Below are positions 7,425 through 16,484 of a stretch of DNA of 53,587 bases, piece by piece. Both the position numbers and the translations under genes were made by a program. The stretch's first letter is position 1, and each line of letters starts with the position of its first letter. This DNA comes from BD2-11 clade cluster bacterium bin43 (GTDB taxonomy: Bacteria > Gemmatimonadota > Gemmatimonadetes > Longimicrobiales > Gaopeijiaceae), in contig MPMR01000029.1 of NCBI GenBank assembly GCA_002238605.1, forward strand, positions 1 to 53,587. The letters run 5' to 3'. The notes beneath the pieces are model-generated. The model searched no databases, was not told the DNA's origin, and saw only the letters and a list, made by a program, of their open reading frames with translations.

Positions 7425-10214
7425 TCACAGGTTCAGCCAGTAGTTCACCTTGACCAGGAAGATGTTGTCCGGGCGGATGCGCACGAGCTCGCCGGCGTCG
7501 TAGCGGAAGTCGAAGTCGCCGACGCCGTCGGACGCGAGCGGGTCCCAGGCGTCGCGCAGCGCGCGGTGGTAGCGCCGCTGCTGCCAGACCAGGAAGAGCG
7601 TCGAGCCGGGGCTCCACTCCCACCGCAGCACCGCGTTGCCGCGCAGGCTGCGGACGTTGAAGTCCTGGTCGTGGATGGTGATCTCGGGGGCCGCGCCGGT
7701 GCCGTCGGGATCGATCAGGAAACCGCCGCTCTCCAGCCGGTACATCGTGCCGGCGTCTTCGCCGTAGCGCAGGAAGTCGAAGGTCCCCGGCGTACGGAAT
7801 TCCTTGAAGCCCCCGTAGTCGCCACTGGAGATGAGCGGCTGGGCGTAGACCTGGAGGGTCAGCGTGGGCGAGAAGGTGACGTTCAAGCGGGTGTCGAGAG
7901 AGAGCGTGGTTTGATCGATGGGCGCGAAGATGTAGCGTCGGCCGAAGGTGGCGGTGGCCAGCGGGTCGTCACGGGAAGTCACGTACTGGGCTTCGGCGTA
8001 GCTGCGGGTTAGCCTGGGACCCAGACGCAGCTCCAGCTTCTCGCCCGACTTGTAGGTGACGTTCAGCGACCCGGTGTGGCTCCGGGATCCGGCTTCGTCG
8101 AAGGCCCAGTTGTAGCTGGCTCTTCCGCTTACGGGCTGCCGTGAATCGGAGGAAAGGTTTGCGTTGCCCGCGTAGTATTGTGGATTGCGGGCGAGCGGGC
8201 CGCCGCGGGTGAGGCGGTCGTTGTCGGTGGGCGCCCGGATCACGCCGCGGACCGAGCCGCCCCAGTAGTTCAGCCACTGCCAGTTCAGGTTGACGTTGAA
8301 CTCCGAGTGCAGGCGGTCGCCGGCCGTGTTCCACTTGCCGTCCGGGCCGCCGGAGACCGACCAGTTGCGCAGCCACGTTCCCGGGCGCGGCTGGCGCCAG
8401 GTGAGGTGGGTGTCGAGCATGATCCGGTCGGCTTCGGTCTGGAAGCCGATGTCGTTGACCTCGTAGCCCGGGCTGATGCTCGCCATGGCGATTCGCGCCG
8501 TGAACGAGCCCGACTGCTTGTTGAGGTCGAACATCGCGTAGTGGCCGCCCAGCGAGGTGGCGTCCGGGTCCAGGACGCGGTTGCCGTCGGGGCGCTGGAA
8601 GTACCGGGCCGACGAACGCTGGGTACGCAGGATGGCCGCCTCGCTGCCGGAGACGAGGCTCCCGGAGAAGGCGCCGTTGATGCGCCAGGAGCGGTCGTCC
8701 CACTCGTGGATGAAGTCCACACCGGCGACGTACGCGGAGGAGTGCAGACGATCGCCCAGCATGCTGGCCGAGAGGCCGCGGTTGACGGCGGTGGCCATGG
8801 CGCCCAGCTGGGTGAGGCCGTCCCGGAGGTCGCGCCGCAGCCGTCCCGCCAGGTAGTTGGTGGCGGGTTCGAGTTCGGTTTCGCCACGGACCCCGCCAGC
8901 GTCCACGTACGGGGCCATCTCACGCCCGGTCACTGCCTCCAGCAGCCCGACCGACCAGCCGTCGCCCACCTTCCCGGTGATCTTGGCGGCCCCGAGGATG
9001 GTGGTCGAGGTGGGCGCGTCCGAGAAGACCGCGTCCGACGCCATCGGTCCCTGCGGCCTGCGTCCGATGCGGCGCGAGTACATGACGGTGGGGGGGCGGC
9101 CGGTGCTGCCCCCGGGTCCGCCGCGTGCGTACTGGAAGATCTCCCCGCCCTCCACGAAGAACGGGCGCCGTTCGTCGAAGCGAGTCTCGAAGGCGGTCAG
9201 GTTGATCACCGCCGGGTCGACCTCGACCTGGCCGAAGTCGGGGTTGACGGTGGCGTCGAGGGTGAGGTTCGAGCCGAGCCGGTACTTGAGGTCCGCGCCC
9301 GCCCGTCCGAAGTAGTCCGAGCCGGAGCGGAACGGGTTGGCGAACGACACGTCGGCCGGGGTCGTCTGGCGGATGTACTCGGCGCTCAGCCCGCCGTAGG
9401 GCAGGATCTCCAGCCTGCGTCCGGAAGCGACGCCCTCGATTCCGTCGAGATGTCCGTAGCGGGCCACGCCGCCGGGTTCCAGCTTGGGCGTGAAGGAGAA
9501 GACCGCGCGCTCCTGGTTGCGGTTGATGACGCGCTCGATCTGGAGCCCCCACACCTGGTCCGCGTCGGTGCTGAAGCGCAGTTGGCTGAAGGGGATGCGC
9601 ATCTCCACGTACCAGCCCGCGGCCGTGACCGAAGTGGCGACGTCCCAGACCGGATCCCAGGAACCGTCCCCGCGGCCGTCCCCCCTGCCGCCGCCGAAGA
9701 TGCCCGATCCTCCGCTGAGTATCTCGTCGCGCTTCATCCCCGAGGGATTGGTGGAGAAGCGATAGGCGGTGCGGTGATCGTGGTAGCTGTCCACGGTCAC
9801 CGTGAAGAAGTCGGAATCGGGAACGCCCGCGTCGCGGCGGGCGAGCCGGGTGGTGACCGGGGCCGAGTCCGCCAGGCGCGCGCCCACGTAGAGGGCGTCG
9901 TCGTCGTAAAGGAACCGGACTTCGGTGCGCTCACTGACGGGAACCCCCTCGTCCGGGTCCATCTGCGTGAACTCCGTTACCGGTTCGGCGCTGTCCCAGG
10001 ACGCCTCGTCCAGACGGCCGTCGATGCGGATCTCGCCGGGCGTCCGGACGGCGCGCGCTTCCGGGGCTTCGGCGTGGGGCAGCACGGCAAGCACGGGGAC
10101 GCCGCCGTCGTCGGTCTGCTGGGCGGCCAGCGACGCGGGCAGGAGGAGGAGCGCGAAGGAGATGGCCAGCGAACGGACCGCAGGGGATCCGGAGGGACGG
10201 ACGCCGCCCGGCAT
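7425..10214 (-). CDS. DUF5916 outer-membrane protein with N-terminal carbohydrate-binding-like domain
   Basis: The ATG at 10214 gives a signal peptide ending LLLLPASLAAQQ (about residue 32). Residues about 50-240 form a CBM9-like domain (EIRIDGRLDEASWDSAEPV, then RFLYDDDALYVGARL, FFTVTVDSYHDHRTAYRF and WYVEMRIPFSQLRF). The remaining 680 residues match the DUF5916 region, rich in alternating beta strands and ending in an aromatic YWLNL, as expected of an outer-membrane barrel. The family is very common in Gemmatimonadota and is often annotated as a hydrolase, but no substrate is firmly known. It follows the winged-helix membrane protein by 26 bases and is probably in one transcript with it. 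The frame stays open upstream over the neighbour, but that extension is out of frame with the real gene there. Confidence 0.85.
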   Translation of the reverse strand: MPGGVRPSGSPAVRSLAISFALLLLPASLAAQQTDDGGVPVLAVLPHAEAPEARAVRTPGEIRIDGRLDEASWDSAEPVTEFTQMDPDEGVPVSERTEVRFLYDDDALYVGARLADSAPVTTRLARRDAGVPDSDFFTVTVDSYHDHRTAYRFSTNPSGMKRDEILSGGSGIFGGGRGDGRGDGSWDPVWDVATSVTAAGWYVEMRIPFSQLRFSTDADQVWGLQIERVINRNQERAVFSFTPKLEPGGVARYGHLDGIEGVASGRRLEILPYGGLSAEYIRQTTPADVSFANPFRSGSDYFGRAGADLKYRLGSNLTLDATVNPDFGQVEVDPAVINLTAFETRFDERRPFFVEGGEIFQYARGGPGGSTGRPPTVMYSRRIGRRPQGPMASDAVFSDAPTSTTILGAAKITGKVGDGWSVGLLEAVTGREMAPYVDAGGVRGETELEPATNYLAGRLRRDLRDGLTQLGAMATAVNRGLSASMLGDRLHSSAYVAGVDFIHEWDDRSWRINGAFSGSLVSGSEAAILRTQRSSARYFQRPDGNRVLDPDATSLGGHYAMFDLNKQSGSFTARIAMASISPGYEVNDIGFQTEADRIMLDTHLTWRQPRPGTWLRNWSVSGGPDGKWNTAGDRLHSEFNVNLNWQWLNYWGGSVRGVIRAPTDNDRLTRGGPLARNPQYYAGNANLSSDSRQPVSGRASYNWAFDEAGSRSHTGSLNVTYKSGEKLELRLGPRLTRSYAEAQYVTSRDDPLATATFGRRYIFAPIDQTTLSLDTRLNVTFSPTLTLQVYAQPLISSGDYGGFKEFRTPGTFDFLRYGEDAGTMYRLESGGFLIDPDGTGAAPEITIHDQDFNVRSLRGNAVLRWEWSPGSTLFLVWQQRRYHRALRDAWDPLASDGVGDFDFRYDAGELVRIRPDNIFLVKVNYWLNL

Positions 10215-10240
10215 CCGCAGACCCGTCGCGCCGGACCGGA

Positions 10241-11839
10241 CTACCACCTCCGGGAGCGCTTCGGCCTCGCCGGACGCCCCGGCTTCACGCGATGTCCCGT
10301 CGGGGCAGGAGCGTCGATGCCGGCGAGCTCGAAGTCGTCGAGGTAGCGCACCTTGTCGGAGGCGGACACGGACCTGCGCAGCTCGCGGTCGAAGTTGGCC
10401 AGGGCGCGCGCCGATTCCTCCTCCGGGGTGTCCCCGCTCGAGTAGACCACCCGGCCCACCCGGCGCTTGTCGAGGCGGAGCGCGGACCGCACCTCTTCCC
10501 CTCCGAGGAGGGCGGAGCGGATCGCGGGGAAGCGATAGGTGATCTGGCCGGAATCGGCGGGCTCGACCTCGGCGTCGAATTCGGCGGACATCTTCTGGAG
10601 CTGGTTGCGCACGTCCGCCGCGCCGATGTCCGGGTCCACCAGCGCGATGCGCACATCGTCCGTGGCGCGCTCCGCCGAGAGCGGAGCCGCGCTCCCGAGG
10701 CTCTGACGAAAGACCATGCCCAGCAGCACCTTGCGCACGTTGCGCAGCCGGCGGCGGGCGTTTTCGGCCCTGTGGCCGAACCATCTGCCGAGCGGCACCG
10801 CGAAGAAGAGCGTGCTGAAGACCGCCGGGACCCAGATCAGGCCGATTTCGGCCCCCAGCCCGCCCAGCCCCAGCGGCGGGAAGATGAGGACGGGCGCGGT
10901 GAGCGCGGCCAGCAGATTGAAGCCGTTCAGCGAACCGACGAGCACGTTTGTCCCGGTCTTGTTGCCGGTAAAGTCGGCGGCCTTCTCGAGCCGCTGCCAC
11001 GCCGGAGCAGGCTCGCGCACCTTAACCCGCCCGTGCGCGCTCACCAGCAGATCGGCGAAGCTGTAGACCAGCTCGCCTTCCCGGGAGACGTGCACGTCTC
11101 CGCCGTAGGCTCCCATCAGCCGGCCCATCTCCTCTTCCGCCTCCGGGACCGGCAGCCCGGTGTGACGTACGAGCTCGGGCACGGTGAGCGTCCCCTTGCG
11201 CGCCCGGATGAGGCGGATGACGCCGCGGTCGCGGTCGAGCAGGCTCGGGCGCGGCCGGTCCGGGCCGAAGACGAAGGCGAACACCTTCTTGTAGAAAGGC
11301 ACCTTCTTCCCGCTCCGGCGCTCGAAGCGGTTGCCGTAGTAGGGCTGGCCGAGGCGCCAGTCCGGGGCCCAGATCCAGAACAGGAAGGGGAAGTTGAACC
11401 CTCCGCCGCGGTGCCGTCCACCGCCCAGAATGGAGCCGCCGTTGCGATCGTTTCCGCGCGATGCGGCGATCAGGGCGGCGATCAGCAGGGTCACGAAGAC
11501 GACGAAATAGACCACCAGCATGACCACGATCCAGACCTTGAAGGCGGTCTTGAGCACGCGGGCGGCGGTTGAGCGGAAGCGGACCCAGAGGGGCGTGTGG
11601 TCGCGCCGCAGAAGACGGCGCTGGAAGGCGTACACGAGGTCGCCCTGTTCGCCGACTTCGACGTGTCCCTGATAGGTTTCCAGCAGCTTCTTGAGGCCGC
11701 TTTCCGCGTCCGCCTGCGCGAGTCCGGTGGAGGCCATGACATCGCCTACCGTGGCGCGGCCGCGCAGGCGGCGTAGCGCCTGGCGAAGCGAATCGGCGAG
11801 TGAGGTGTCGAGACCGGTGGCCGTGGTAGCGGTCGCCAT
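10241..11839 (-). CDS. Unknown membrane protein with three winged-helix-like units
   Basis: I do not recognise the family as a whole. From ATG 11839 (532 residues), residues about 14-72 resemble a winged helix (LRQALRRLRGRATVGDVM, then HVEVGEQGDLVYAF). A membrane segment follows at about 93-122, then a Gly/Asn-rich stretch. A second similar unit lies at about 205-265 (ARKGTLTVPELVRHTGL, then DVHVSREGELVYSF). A hydrophobic block with two or more membrane segments covers about 295-365, and a third, weaker unit lies near 405-460 (AADVRNQLQKM, then EVEPADSGQITYRF). The repeated phrase 'V-x-x-x-G-x-L-V-Y-x-F' makes the internal duplication visible. A membrane-tethered sensor or regulator is one reading, inferred from architecture only. 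It is divergent from the HEAT/cyclophilin gene and upstream of DUF5916. Confidence 0.7.
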   Translation of the reverse strand: MATATTATGLDTSLADSLRQALRRLRGRATVGDVMASTGLAQADAESGLKKLLETYQGHVEVGEQGDLVYAFQRRLLRRDHTPLWVRFRSTAARVLKTAFKVWIVVMLVVYFVVFVTLLIAALIAASRGNDRNGGSILGGGRHRGGGFNFPFLFWIWAPDWRLGQPYYGNRFERRSGKKVPFYKKVFAFVFGPDRPRPSLLDRDRGVIRLIRARKGTLTVPELVRHTGLPVPEAEEEMGRLMGAYGGDVHVSREGELVYSFADLLVSAHGRVKVREPAPAWQRLEKAADFTGNKTGTNVLVGSLNGFNLLAALTAPVLIFPPLGLGGLGAEIGLIWVPAVFSTLFFAVPLGRWFGHRAENARRRLRNVRKVLLGMVFRQSLGSAAPLSAERATDDVRIALVDPDIGAADVRNQLQKMSAEFDAEVEPADSGQITYRFPAIRSALLGGEEVRSALRLDKRRVGRVVYSSGDTPEEESARALANFDRELRRSVSASDKVRYLDDFELAGIDAPAPTGHRVKPGRPARPKRSRRW

Positions 11840-12034
11840 CGTGTCGCGTCCGGTGTTTCGGGGATCGTGGGTCGCGGGACCAGCGCGCGCGATTCTTGTC
11901 AACGGGGCTACGTACTCTAATCTATCCCGTGTTTCGCTACAGGCGAACGCTGCGCCGGGATGCAGGGTACCCGGCCGGGGAGCGAAGAAAGGCAATCGGG
12001 CCGGCAGGAACGAACCACGACAAGGCGAGACGGG
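11840..12034. promoter_or_regulatory. Divergent intergenic region (winged-helix membrane protein / HEAT-cyclophilin)
   Basis: This 195-base spacer must hold promoters for both directions. On the plus strand TTGTCA (11896-11901) and TCTAAT (11916-11921) resemble -35 and -10 boxes, but the spacer is only 14 bases, shorter than usual. The local drop in GC around 11905-11930 supports a promoter here; the exact boxes are uncertain. Confidence 0.3.
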
Positions 12035-14170
12035 ATGCTCGAACTACAGCGACGCTTCCGGCGAGGGAGATTCCTCCCCTGCGCGGCTGCCCTTTGTGGC
12101 GTCCTCGCCGCGGGGTGCGGGGAAGGAGACGATGCGGCGGATCTCCGGCTGCTCGCCGGGAGCGAAGAGATACTCCACCGCGTCCTCGAGACCGAGGACT
12201 CCCGGGCCGACGATCCCGCCGCGCACTTCACGTTCCTGGAGGGCATCTCCTGGCCCGACCCGGAGGTGCAGCGGATCTCCGTGCGCGCGCTGGGGCGCCA
12301 GGAGAATCCTTCGGTGCTGGTGGACATCGGGTCCATGCTGGAGAGCCCGTACGCCGATATTCGGGCCGAGGCCGTCAACGCCAGCGCCCAGGCCGTTGCC
12401 GGCAGCGATCCCCGGCGGGCGATGGTTGCGCTGATGAACTACCTGCCCCACGAGAGGGAGCCGGAGGTGCGCGGCGCGGTGCTCGAGGCGATGGGCCGGC
12501 TCTCGTACCAGGACCCCGATGACGTGGGGCAGGCCTACGACCTGCTGCTCCAGAACCTGGTCGCGGGGCTGGCCGGCGGCGGCGCCGTCAACCTGCGCAA
12601 CGTGCCCCACCCCGTCATCCTTGGCGGGGCTCGCGCGCTGGAAAACCTGGTTCGTACGCAGTCGCAGTTCGCCCCGCCCCCGCCCGTCGTGGCCGCGCTC
12701 GGGCAGTTGGCCCGCTACCGGGGGGCGGAGGGCGAGGAGGGGGCGCAGGTGCGCCGGCTCGCGGTGGCGGCACTCGTGGGTGCGGGAGGACCTGCGGACG
12801 ACGTGGTCGCGGCCGCGCTGGCCGACGAGGACGCGCAGGTGCGCCGCCTCGCCGTGCTCGCCATCGGGCAGGGCGTGCTCGACGAGGTGCGGGCACCCCT
12901 CGCCCGGGCGCTCGCCGACACGAGCCACCTGGTGCGGGTGGAGGCGGTGAGAGCCCTGAGCGAACGGGTGGACGCGAGCCAGGCCTGTGCGGAGCTGGTG
13001 GCGCTGGCGCAGGACCCAGGCGCGCACGTGGCTCTCGAGGCCATCGACCGCCTCGCCGGCTGTCCGCCGGAGACCGCACTGGCGCCTCTCGATGCACTGG
13101 TGCTGCGGGGCGATTCCGTCTCGGCCGGGGACTGGCACCGGGCAGCGCACGGCCTGGTGGCGCTGGCCGGGGTCTCCCCCTTCACCGCGGGCCGCCGGCT
13201 GCCGTCGTTCTCCGCCCATCCGGTCTGGCAGATGCGCATGTACGCCGCGCGCGCCGCGGCCCGGCTGGAACTCGTCCCCGACCTGCTGACGCTGGCCGGA
13301 GACGAGCACTGGAATGTGCGTCAGGCTGCCATCGCCGGGCTCGCGCCGCTGGTGGGCCACGACGCCGACTCGGTATACGTCGACGCACTGGGCGCGGACG
13401 ATCCTCAGTTGGTGCTGACCGCGAGTCGATCGCTGGCGGGGAGCACGCATCCGGATGTGCTGCCGGCGGCCTTCGATGCGCTCGAGCGCATGAGCGCGGA
13501 CCGAAGGGAAACCCACCGGGACGTGCGCCTGGAACTCCTGCAGAGAATACGGGAGCTGGGTGCCGTGGAGCACCTCGACCGCGTGCAGCCCTACATGGAG
13601 GACTACGATCCGGTCGTTGCCCGGGTCGCCGAATTCCTCCGCAACGACTGGACCGGAAGCGACCTTCGCTGGGCTCGCCCGTCGCCCCCGGAGCGCGCGC
13701 CCATGCCCACCCTGGCGGAGATGCGCGAGATGGCCGCTTCCCGGGCGGTGATCCGCATGGAGGGGGGCGGCGAGATCGTCCTCGAGCTTCTCCCGTTCGA
13801 GTCGCCCGCCAACACGGCGCGCTTCGTCCGCCTGGCGCGCGAAGGATACTTCGACGGTCTCACCTTCCACCGGGTGGTTCCCAACTTCGTCATCCAGGGA
13901 GGCAGCCCGGGGGCGAACGAGTACCACGGGGACGGACCCTACACCCGCGACGAGCTGACCATGCGCTCGCACGTGCGCGGCACCGTCGGCATCTCGACCC
14001 GGGGGCGAGACACCGGCGACGGCCAGATCTTCGTGAACCTGGTGGATAACCCCCGTCTCGACCACAACTACACCATCATCGCCCGGGTGGTGGAAGGGAT
14101 GGAGGTCGTCGACGGCGTGCTGGAGGGGGCCGTCATGGAAGAAGTGACCGTCCTGGCACCTCCCGAGTAG
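12035..14170 (+). CDS. Lipoprotein with HEAT repeats and a C-terminal cyclophilin (peptidyl-prolyl isomerase) domain
   Basis: ATG 12035 gives a lipoprotein signal with the lipobox LAAGC (cysteine 28). Residues about 60-560 consist of HEAT-like helical repeats, with recurring phrases such as VRRLAVAALVGAG, VRRLAVLAIGQGVL and VRVEAVRALSE. Residues about 569-711 are a cyclophilin domain: IVLELLPFESPANTARFVRL, FDGLTFHRVVPNFVIQGGSP and GDGQIFVNLVDNPRLDHNYT. The arginine and phenylalanine of FHRVVPNFVIQGG and the QIFVNL strand match the active site. The protein is probably anchored in the periplasm and combines a docking solenoid with prolyl isomerisation, so a role in outer-membrane protein folding is plausible but inferred. 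An OCD-family gene follows after 31 bases. Confidence 0.87.
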   Translation: MLELQRRFRRGRFLPCAAALCGVLAAGCGEGDDAADLRLLAGSEEILHRVLETEDSRADDPAAHFTFLEGISWPDPEVQRISVRALGRQENPSVLVDIGSMLESPYADIRAEAVNASAQAVAGSDPRRAMVALMNYLPHEREPEVRGAVLEAMGRLSYQDPDDVGQAYDLLLQNLVAGLAGGGAVNLRNVPHPVILGGARALENLVRTQSQFAPPPPVVAALGQLARYRGAEGEEGAQVRRLAVAALVGAGGPADDVVAAALADEDAQVRRLAVLAIGQGVLDEVRAPLARALADTSHLVRVEAVRALSERVDASQACAELVALAQDPGAHVALEAIDRLAGCPPETALAPLDALVLRGDSVSAGDWHRAAHGLVALAGVSPFTAGRRLPSFSAHPVWQMRMYAARAAARLELVPDLLTLAGDEHWNVRQAAIAGLAPLVGHDADSVYVDALGADDPQLVLTASRSLAGSTHPDVLPAAFDALERMSADRRETHRDVRLELLQRIRELGAVEHLDRVQPYMEDYDPVVARVAEFLRNDWTGSDLRWARPSPPERAPMPTLAEMREMAASRAVIRMEGGGEIVLELLPFESPANTARFVRLAREGYFDGLTFHRVVPNFVIQGGSPGANEYHGDGPYTRDELTMRSHVRGTVGISTRGRDTGDGQIFVNLVDNPRLDHNYTIIARVVEGMEVVDGVLEGAVMEEVTVLAPPE

Positions 14171-14201
14171 ACTGCCCCCGCCCTTACCCGAGACAAGCCT
14201 C

Positions 14202-15179
14202 ATGTCGCAGCGAAACATCCTCTACCTGTCGCGCGTCCACGTCGAGCACGTCGGCGTCTCCATGGCGGAGATCATCGACGCGCTGGAGTTCATGTTCCGG
14301 GAGAAGGCGGCGGGACGCGTGGAGATGCCGCCCAAGCCGGGAATCCATCCGCGCCCGGACTCGTTCCTGCACGCGATGCCGGCCTACGTCGAGCGGCAGG
14401 ACGCCGCCGGGATCAAGTGGATTTCCGCCTATCCGGGAAATCCCGCGAACGGACTGCCCTACATCACCGGGCTGATCCTCCTGAACGACCCGGACAGCGG
14501 GCTCCCGCTCGCGGTGATGGACGCGACCTGGATCACGGCCATGCGCACCGGGGCCGCATCGGCGCTGGCGGGGAAGTACCTGGCGCGGCGGGACGCCTCC
14601 AGCGTCGGCATCGTTGCCTGCGGCGTACAGGGACGCAGCAACCTGGAGGCCTTCTGCACGCTGTTCCCGGTGGAGCGCGTACACGCCTACGACATCGACG
14701 AGGCCGCCCTGCACGCCTATGCCGAAGAGATGGGCGAGCGCATGGGCGTCGAGGTGCGGCCGGTCGCAACCGTGGCGGAGGCGGTACGCGGGATGGACAT
14801 CGTCGTGACCAGCGGCCCCATCCTGCTCGATCCCGACCCCGCCATCCCTCCCGGTTGGCTCTCGCCCGGCGCCTTCGCATGCCCCCTGGACTTCGACTCC
14901 TACTGGCAGGCGGACGCGTTTCGCGAGGCGGATCTGCTGACCACCGACGATACCGCGCAGTTTTCCTACTACCAGAGCGGGAGCGGCTATTTCCGCGACA
15001 CGCCCACGCCCCACGCCGAGTTGAGCGACGTCATCGCGGGCAAGGCCCCGGGACGCCGCGCGGACGGGGACCGCATCATTGCGATCCATCTGGGGCTGGC
15101 GCTCGAGGACATGGCCACGGCGAGGCTCATCTACGACAGGGCGCGCGCCGCGGGGATCGGCGTGGAACTGGAGATCTAG
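14202..15179 (+). CDS. Ornithine cyclodeaminase / mu-crystallin family protein
   Basis: The 325-residue length and layout fit the family. The N-terminal half has the substrate-site pattern GIKWISAYPGN and a MDATWITAMRTGAASALA segment. A Rossmann NAD(P)-binding motif, VGIVACGVQGRSN, starts near residue 132. The C-terminal part closes with DRIIAIHLGLALEDMATARL. Members include ornithine cyclodeaminase (ornithine to proline plus ammonia), alanine dehydrogenase and ketimine reductases, and sequence alone does not fix the substrate. The flavin-binding protein starts five bases after its stop, so the two are co-transcribed. Confidence 0.88.
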   Translation: MSQRNILYLSRVHVEHVGVSMAEIIDALEFMFREKAAGRVEMPPKPGIHPRPDSFLHAMPAYVERQDAAGIKWISAYPGNPANGLPYITGLILLNDPDSGLPLAVMDATWITAMRTGAASALAGKYLARRDASSVGIVACGVQGRSNLEAFCTLFPVERVHAYDIDEAALHAYAEEMGERMGVEVRPVATVAEAVRGMDIVVTSGPILLDPDPAIPPGWLSPGAFACPLDFDSYWQADAFREADLLTTDDTAQFSYYQSGSGYFRDTPTPHAELSDVIAGKAPGRRADGDRIIAIHLGLALEDMATARLIYDRARAAGIGVELEI

Positions 15180-15183
15180 CGGG

Positions 15184-15747
15184 GTGCCGGAACGGGGAAG
15201 GACGGAAATCCGCCGGCGGGACCGGGCCGGGGACGACGCCTGGACCCGGGATTTCATCAGGCAGGCGCGCGTTGGGGTTCTCGCGATGACCCGCGGCGAG
15301 CAGCCGCTCGTGAACAGCAATCTGTTCGTGTACGATCCCGGCCGCCATGCCATCTACATCCACACCGCGCGCACCGGGCTGACCCGCGACAACCTGTCCC
15401 GCCCGGCGCCGGTGTGTTTCTCGGCCTTCGAGATGGGCCGGCTGCTGCCGGCGGACGAGGCGCTGGAGTTCAGCGTCGAATTCGCCAGCGCGACGGCGTT
15501 CGGGACGGGAGGGCTGGTGGAGGATCCCGCGGAGGCGCGCGCGGCGCTGCAGATGCTTCTCGACAAGTACGCCCCCGAGCTGCGGCCGGGCCGCGACTAC
15601 CGCCCCATCACCGAGGGTGAGCTGAGGCGCACCAGCGTCTACCGGATCGACATCGAGGAGTGGACCGGCAAACTCAAGCTGGTGGAAGACGGGTTCCCCG
15701 GCGCCTTCCACGTGCCTCCGCCGGATATCTTTCCGCGGGCCCGCTGA
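15184..15747 (+). CDS. Pyridoxamine 5'-phosphate oxidase-fold flavoprotein (NimA-like)
   Basis: The GTG at 15184 is chosen because it sits directly after the preceding stop and gives a 187-residue protein. Motifs fit the split-barrel FMN-binding family: DFIRQARVGVLAM, PLVNSNLFVYDPGRHAIYIH, and CFSAFEMGRLLPA in the middle. The C-terminus has TSVYRIDIEEWTGK, as in NimA-type proteins (Pyridox_ox_2). Such proteins reduce nitro compounds or handle haem or flavin, and the true substrate is unknown. It is paired with the OCD-family enzyme upstream. Confidence 0.75.
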   Translation: MPERGRTEIRRRDRAGDDAWTRDFIRQARVGVLAMTRGEQPLVNSNLFVYDPGRHAIYIHTARTGLTRDNLSRPAPVCFSAFEMGRLLPADEALEFSVEFASATAFGTGGLVEDPAEARAALQMLLDKYAPELRPGRDYRPITEGELRRTSVYRIDIEEWTGKLKLVEDGFPGAFHVPPPDIFPRAR

Positions 15748-15767
15748 GTCGCGGCCCGGTGGGTTGC

Positions 15768-15780
15768 CCGGCGGCGCCGG
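15768..15780. terminator. Weak GC hairpin between convergent genes
   Basis: CCGGC, a three-base loop and GCCGG form a short stem in the 38-base gap between the converging NimA-like and apt genes. There is no T-run, so any termination role is uncertain. Confidence 0.2.
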
Positions 15781-15785
15781 ACGGC

Positions 15786-16349
15786 TCAGGGATCGGCGTC
15801 GAAAAACGTGCACAGCGCGAAGACCTCGACATCCAGCGCCTCCAGCCGCTTGCGCCCGGGGAGCTCGGGCAGCTCCACGACGAAGCCGGCTCCCACAATC
15901 TCGCCTTTCATGCCGCGGATCAGCTCGATCGCCGCCGCCGCGCTCCCGCCGGTGGCGACCAGGTCGTCGATGAGCAGGACGCGCATCCCCTCGCGGATGG
16001 AGCCGGTCTGCATCTCCAGGCGTCCCGTCCCGTACTCGAGCGCGTAGTCGACGCCCACCACTTCGCCGGGCAGCTTCCCCGCCTTCCGCACCGGCACGAA
16101 CCCGACGCCCAGCCGCTGCGCCACCGGGACGCCGAAGATGAAGCCGCGCGCGTCGATCCCGGCCACGGCGTCCGGCGCTTCCGGAGCGAACCTCCGTGTC
16201 AGGGTCTCGGTGGCCTCCTCGAGACCCTCCGGGTCCTCGACTAGTCCCATGACATCGCGGAAGCGGATGCCGGGGCTGGGGAAGTCCGGCACCATGCGGA
16301 TGAGGGACTTGATTCGGGACGTCACGGGGTATGCGGGTTCCGAAGGCAT
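15786..16349 (-). CDS. apt: Adenine phosphoribosyltransferase
   Basis: A 187-residue purine salvage enzyme that joins adenine with PRPP to give AMP plus pyrophosphate in the cytoplasm. Visible motifs are the N-terminal IRMVPDFPSPGIRFRDV, AGIDARGFIFGVPVAQRL, the flexible-loop LEYGTGRLEM, and the PRPP-binding signature VLLIDDLVATGGSA near residue 124. Length is normal. GGAG precedes the ATG at 16349. The upstream spacer is AT-rich and probably holds its promoter. Confidence 0.95.
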   Translation of the reverse strand: MPSEPAYPVTSRIKSLIRMVPDFPSPGIRFRDVMGLVEDPEGLEEATETLTRRFAPEAPDAVAGIDARGFIFGVPVAQRLGVGFVPVRKAGKLPGEVVGVDYALEYGTGRLEMQTGSIREGMRVLLIDDLVATGGSAAAAIELIRGMKGEIVGAGFVVELPELPGRKRLEALDVEVFALCTFFDADP

Positions 16350-16484
16350 CGCGCGTCCAACTCCTCAGTGGAAGACATGCGCTCCCGGGTGGCGGGAACG
16401 CGACTGGTGACTACTGATGAAATAACTGTTGAGTTACTGACAATATAATGCGCAGCGAGAGCGCCGCGGCGGCAGGACGGCCGG
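16350..16484 (-). promoter_or_regulatory. AT-rich apt upstream region with an inverted repeat
   Basis: In an otherwise GC-rich spacer, bases 16415-16450 are AT-rich. ATAACT and AGTTAC (16422-16427 and 16432-16437) form an imperfect inverted repeat with a GTTG loop. On the minus strand TTGTCA (16443-16438) is a possible -35, with no convincing -10 at the usual distance. TATAAT at 16444-16449 reads on the plus strand and faces no gene. Confidence 0.35.

Noticed and set aside
8178..10346. A 722-residue plus-strand frame opposite the DUF5916 gene
   Set aside because: It is antisense to a gene with a signal peptide and clear domain motifs and has no recognisable motifs itself.
10214..11000. An extended start of the DUF5916 gene
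   Set aside because: The frame is open upstream, but that sequence overlaps the coding region of the winged-helix membrane protein and lies before the signal peptide.
16444..16449. A consensus TATAAT box on the plus strand
   Set aside because: No -35 at a usual distance, and no plus-strand gene starts downstream; it faces into the methyltransferase gene.
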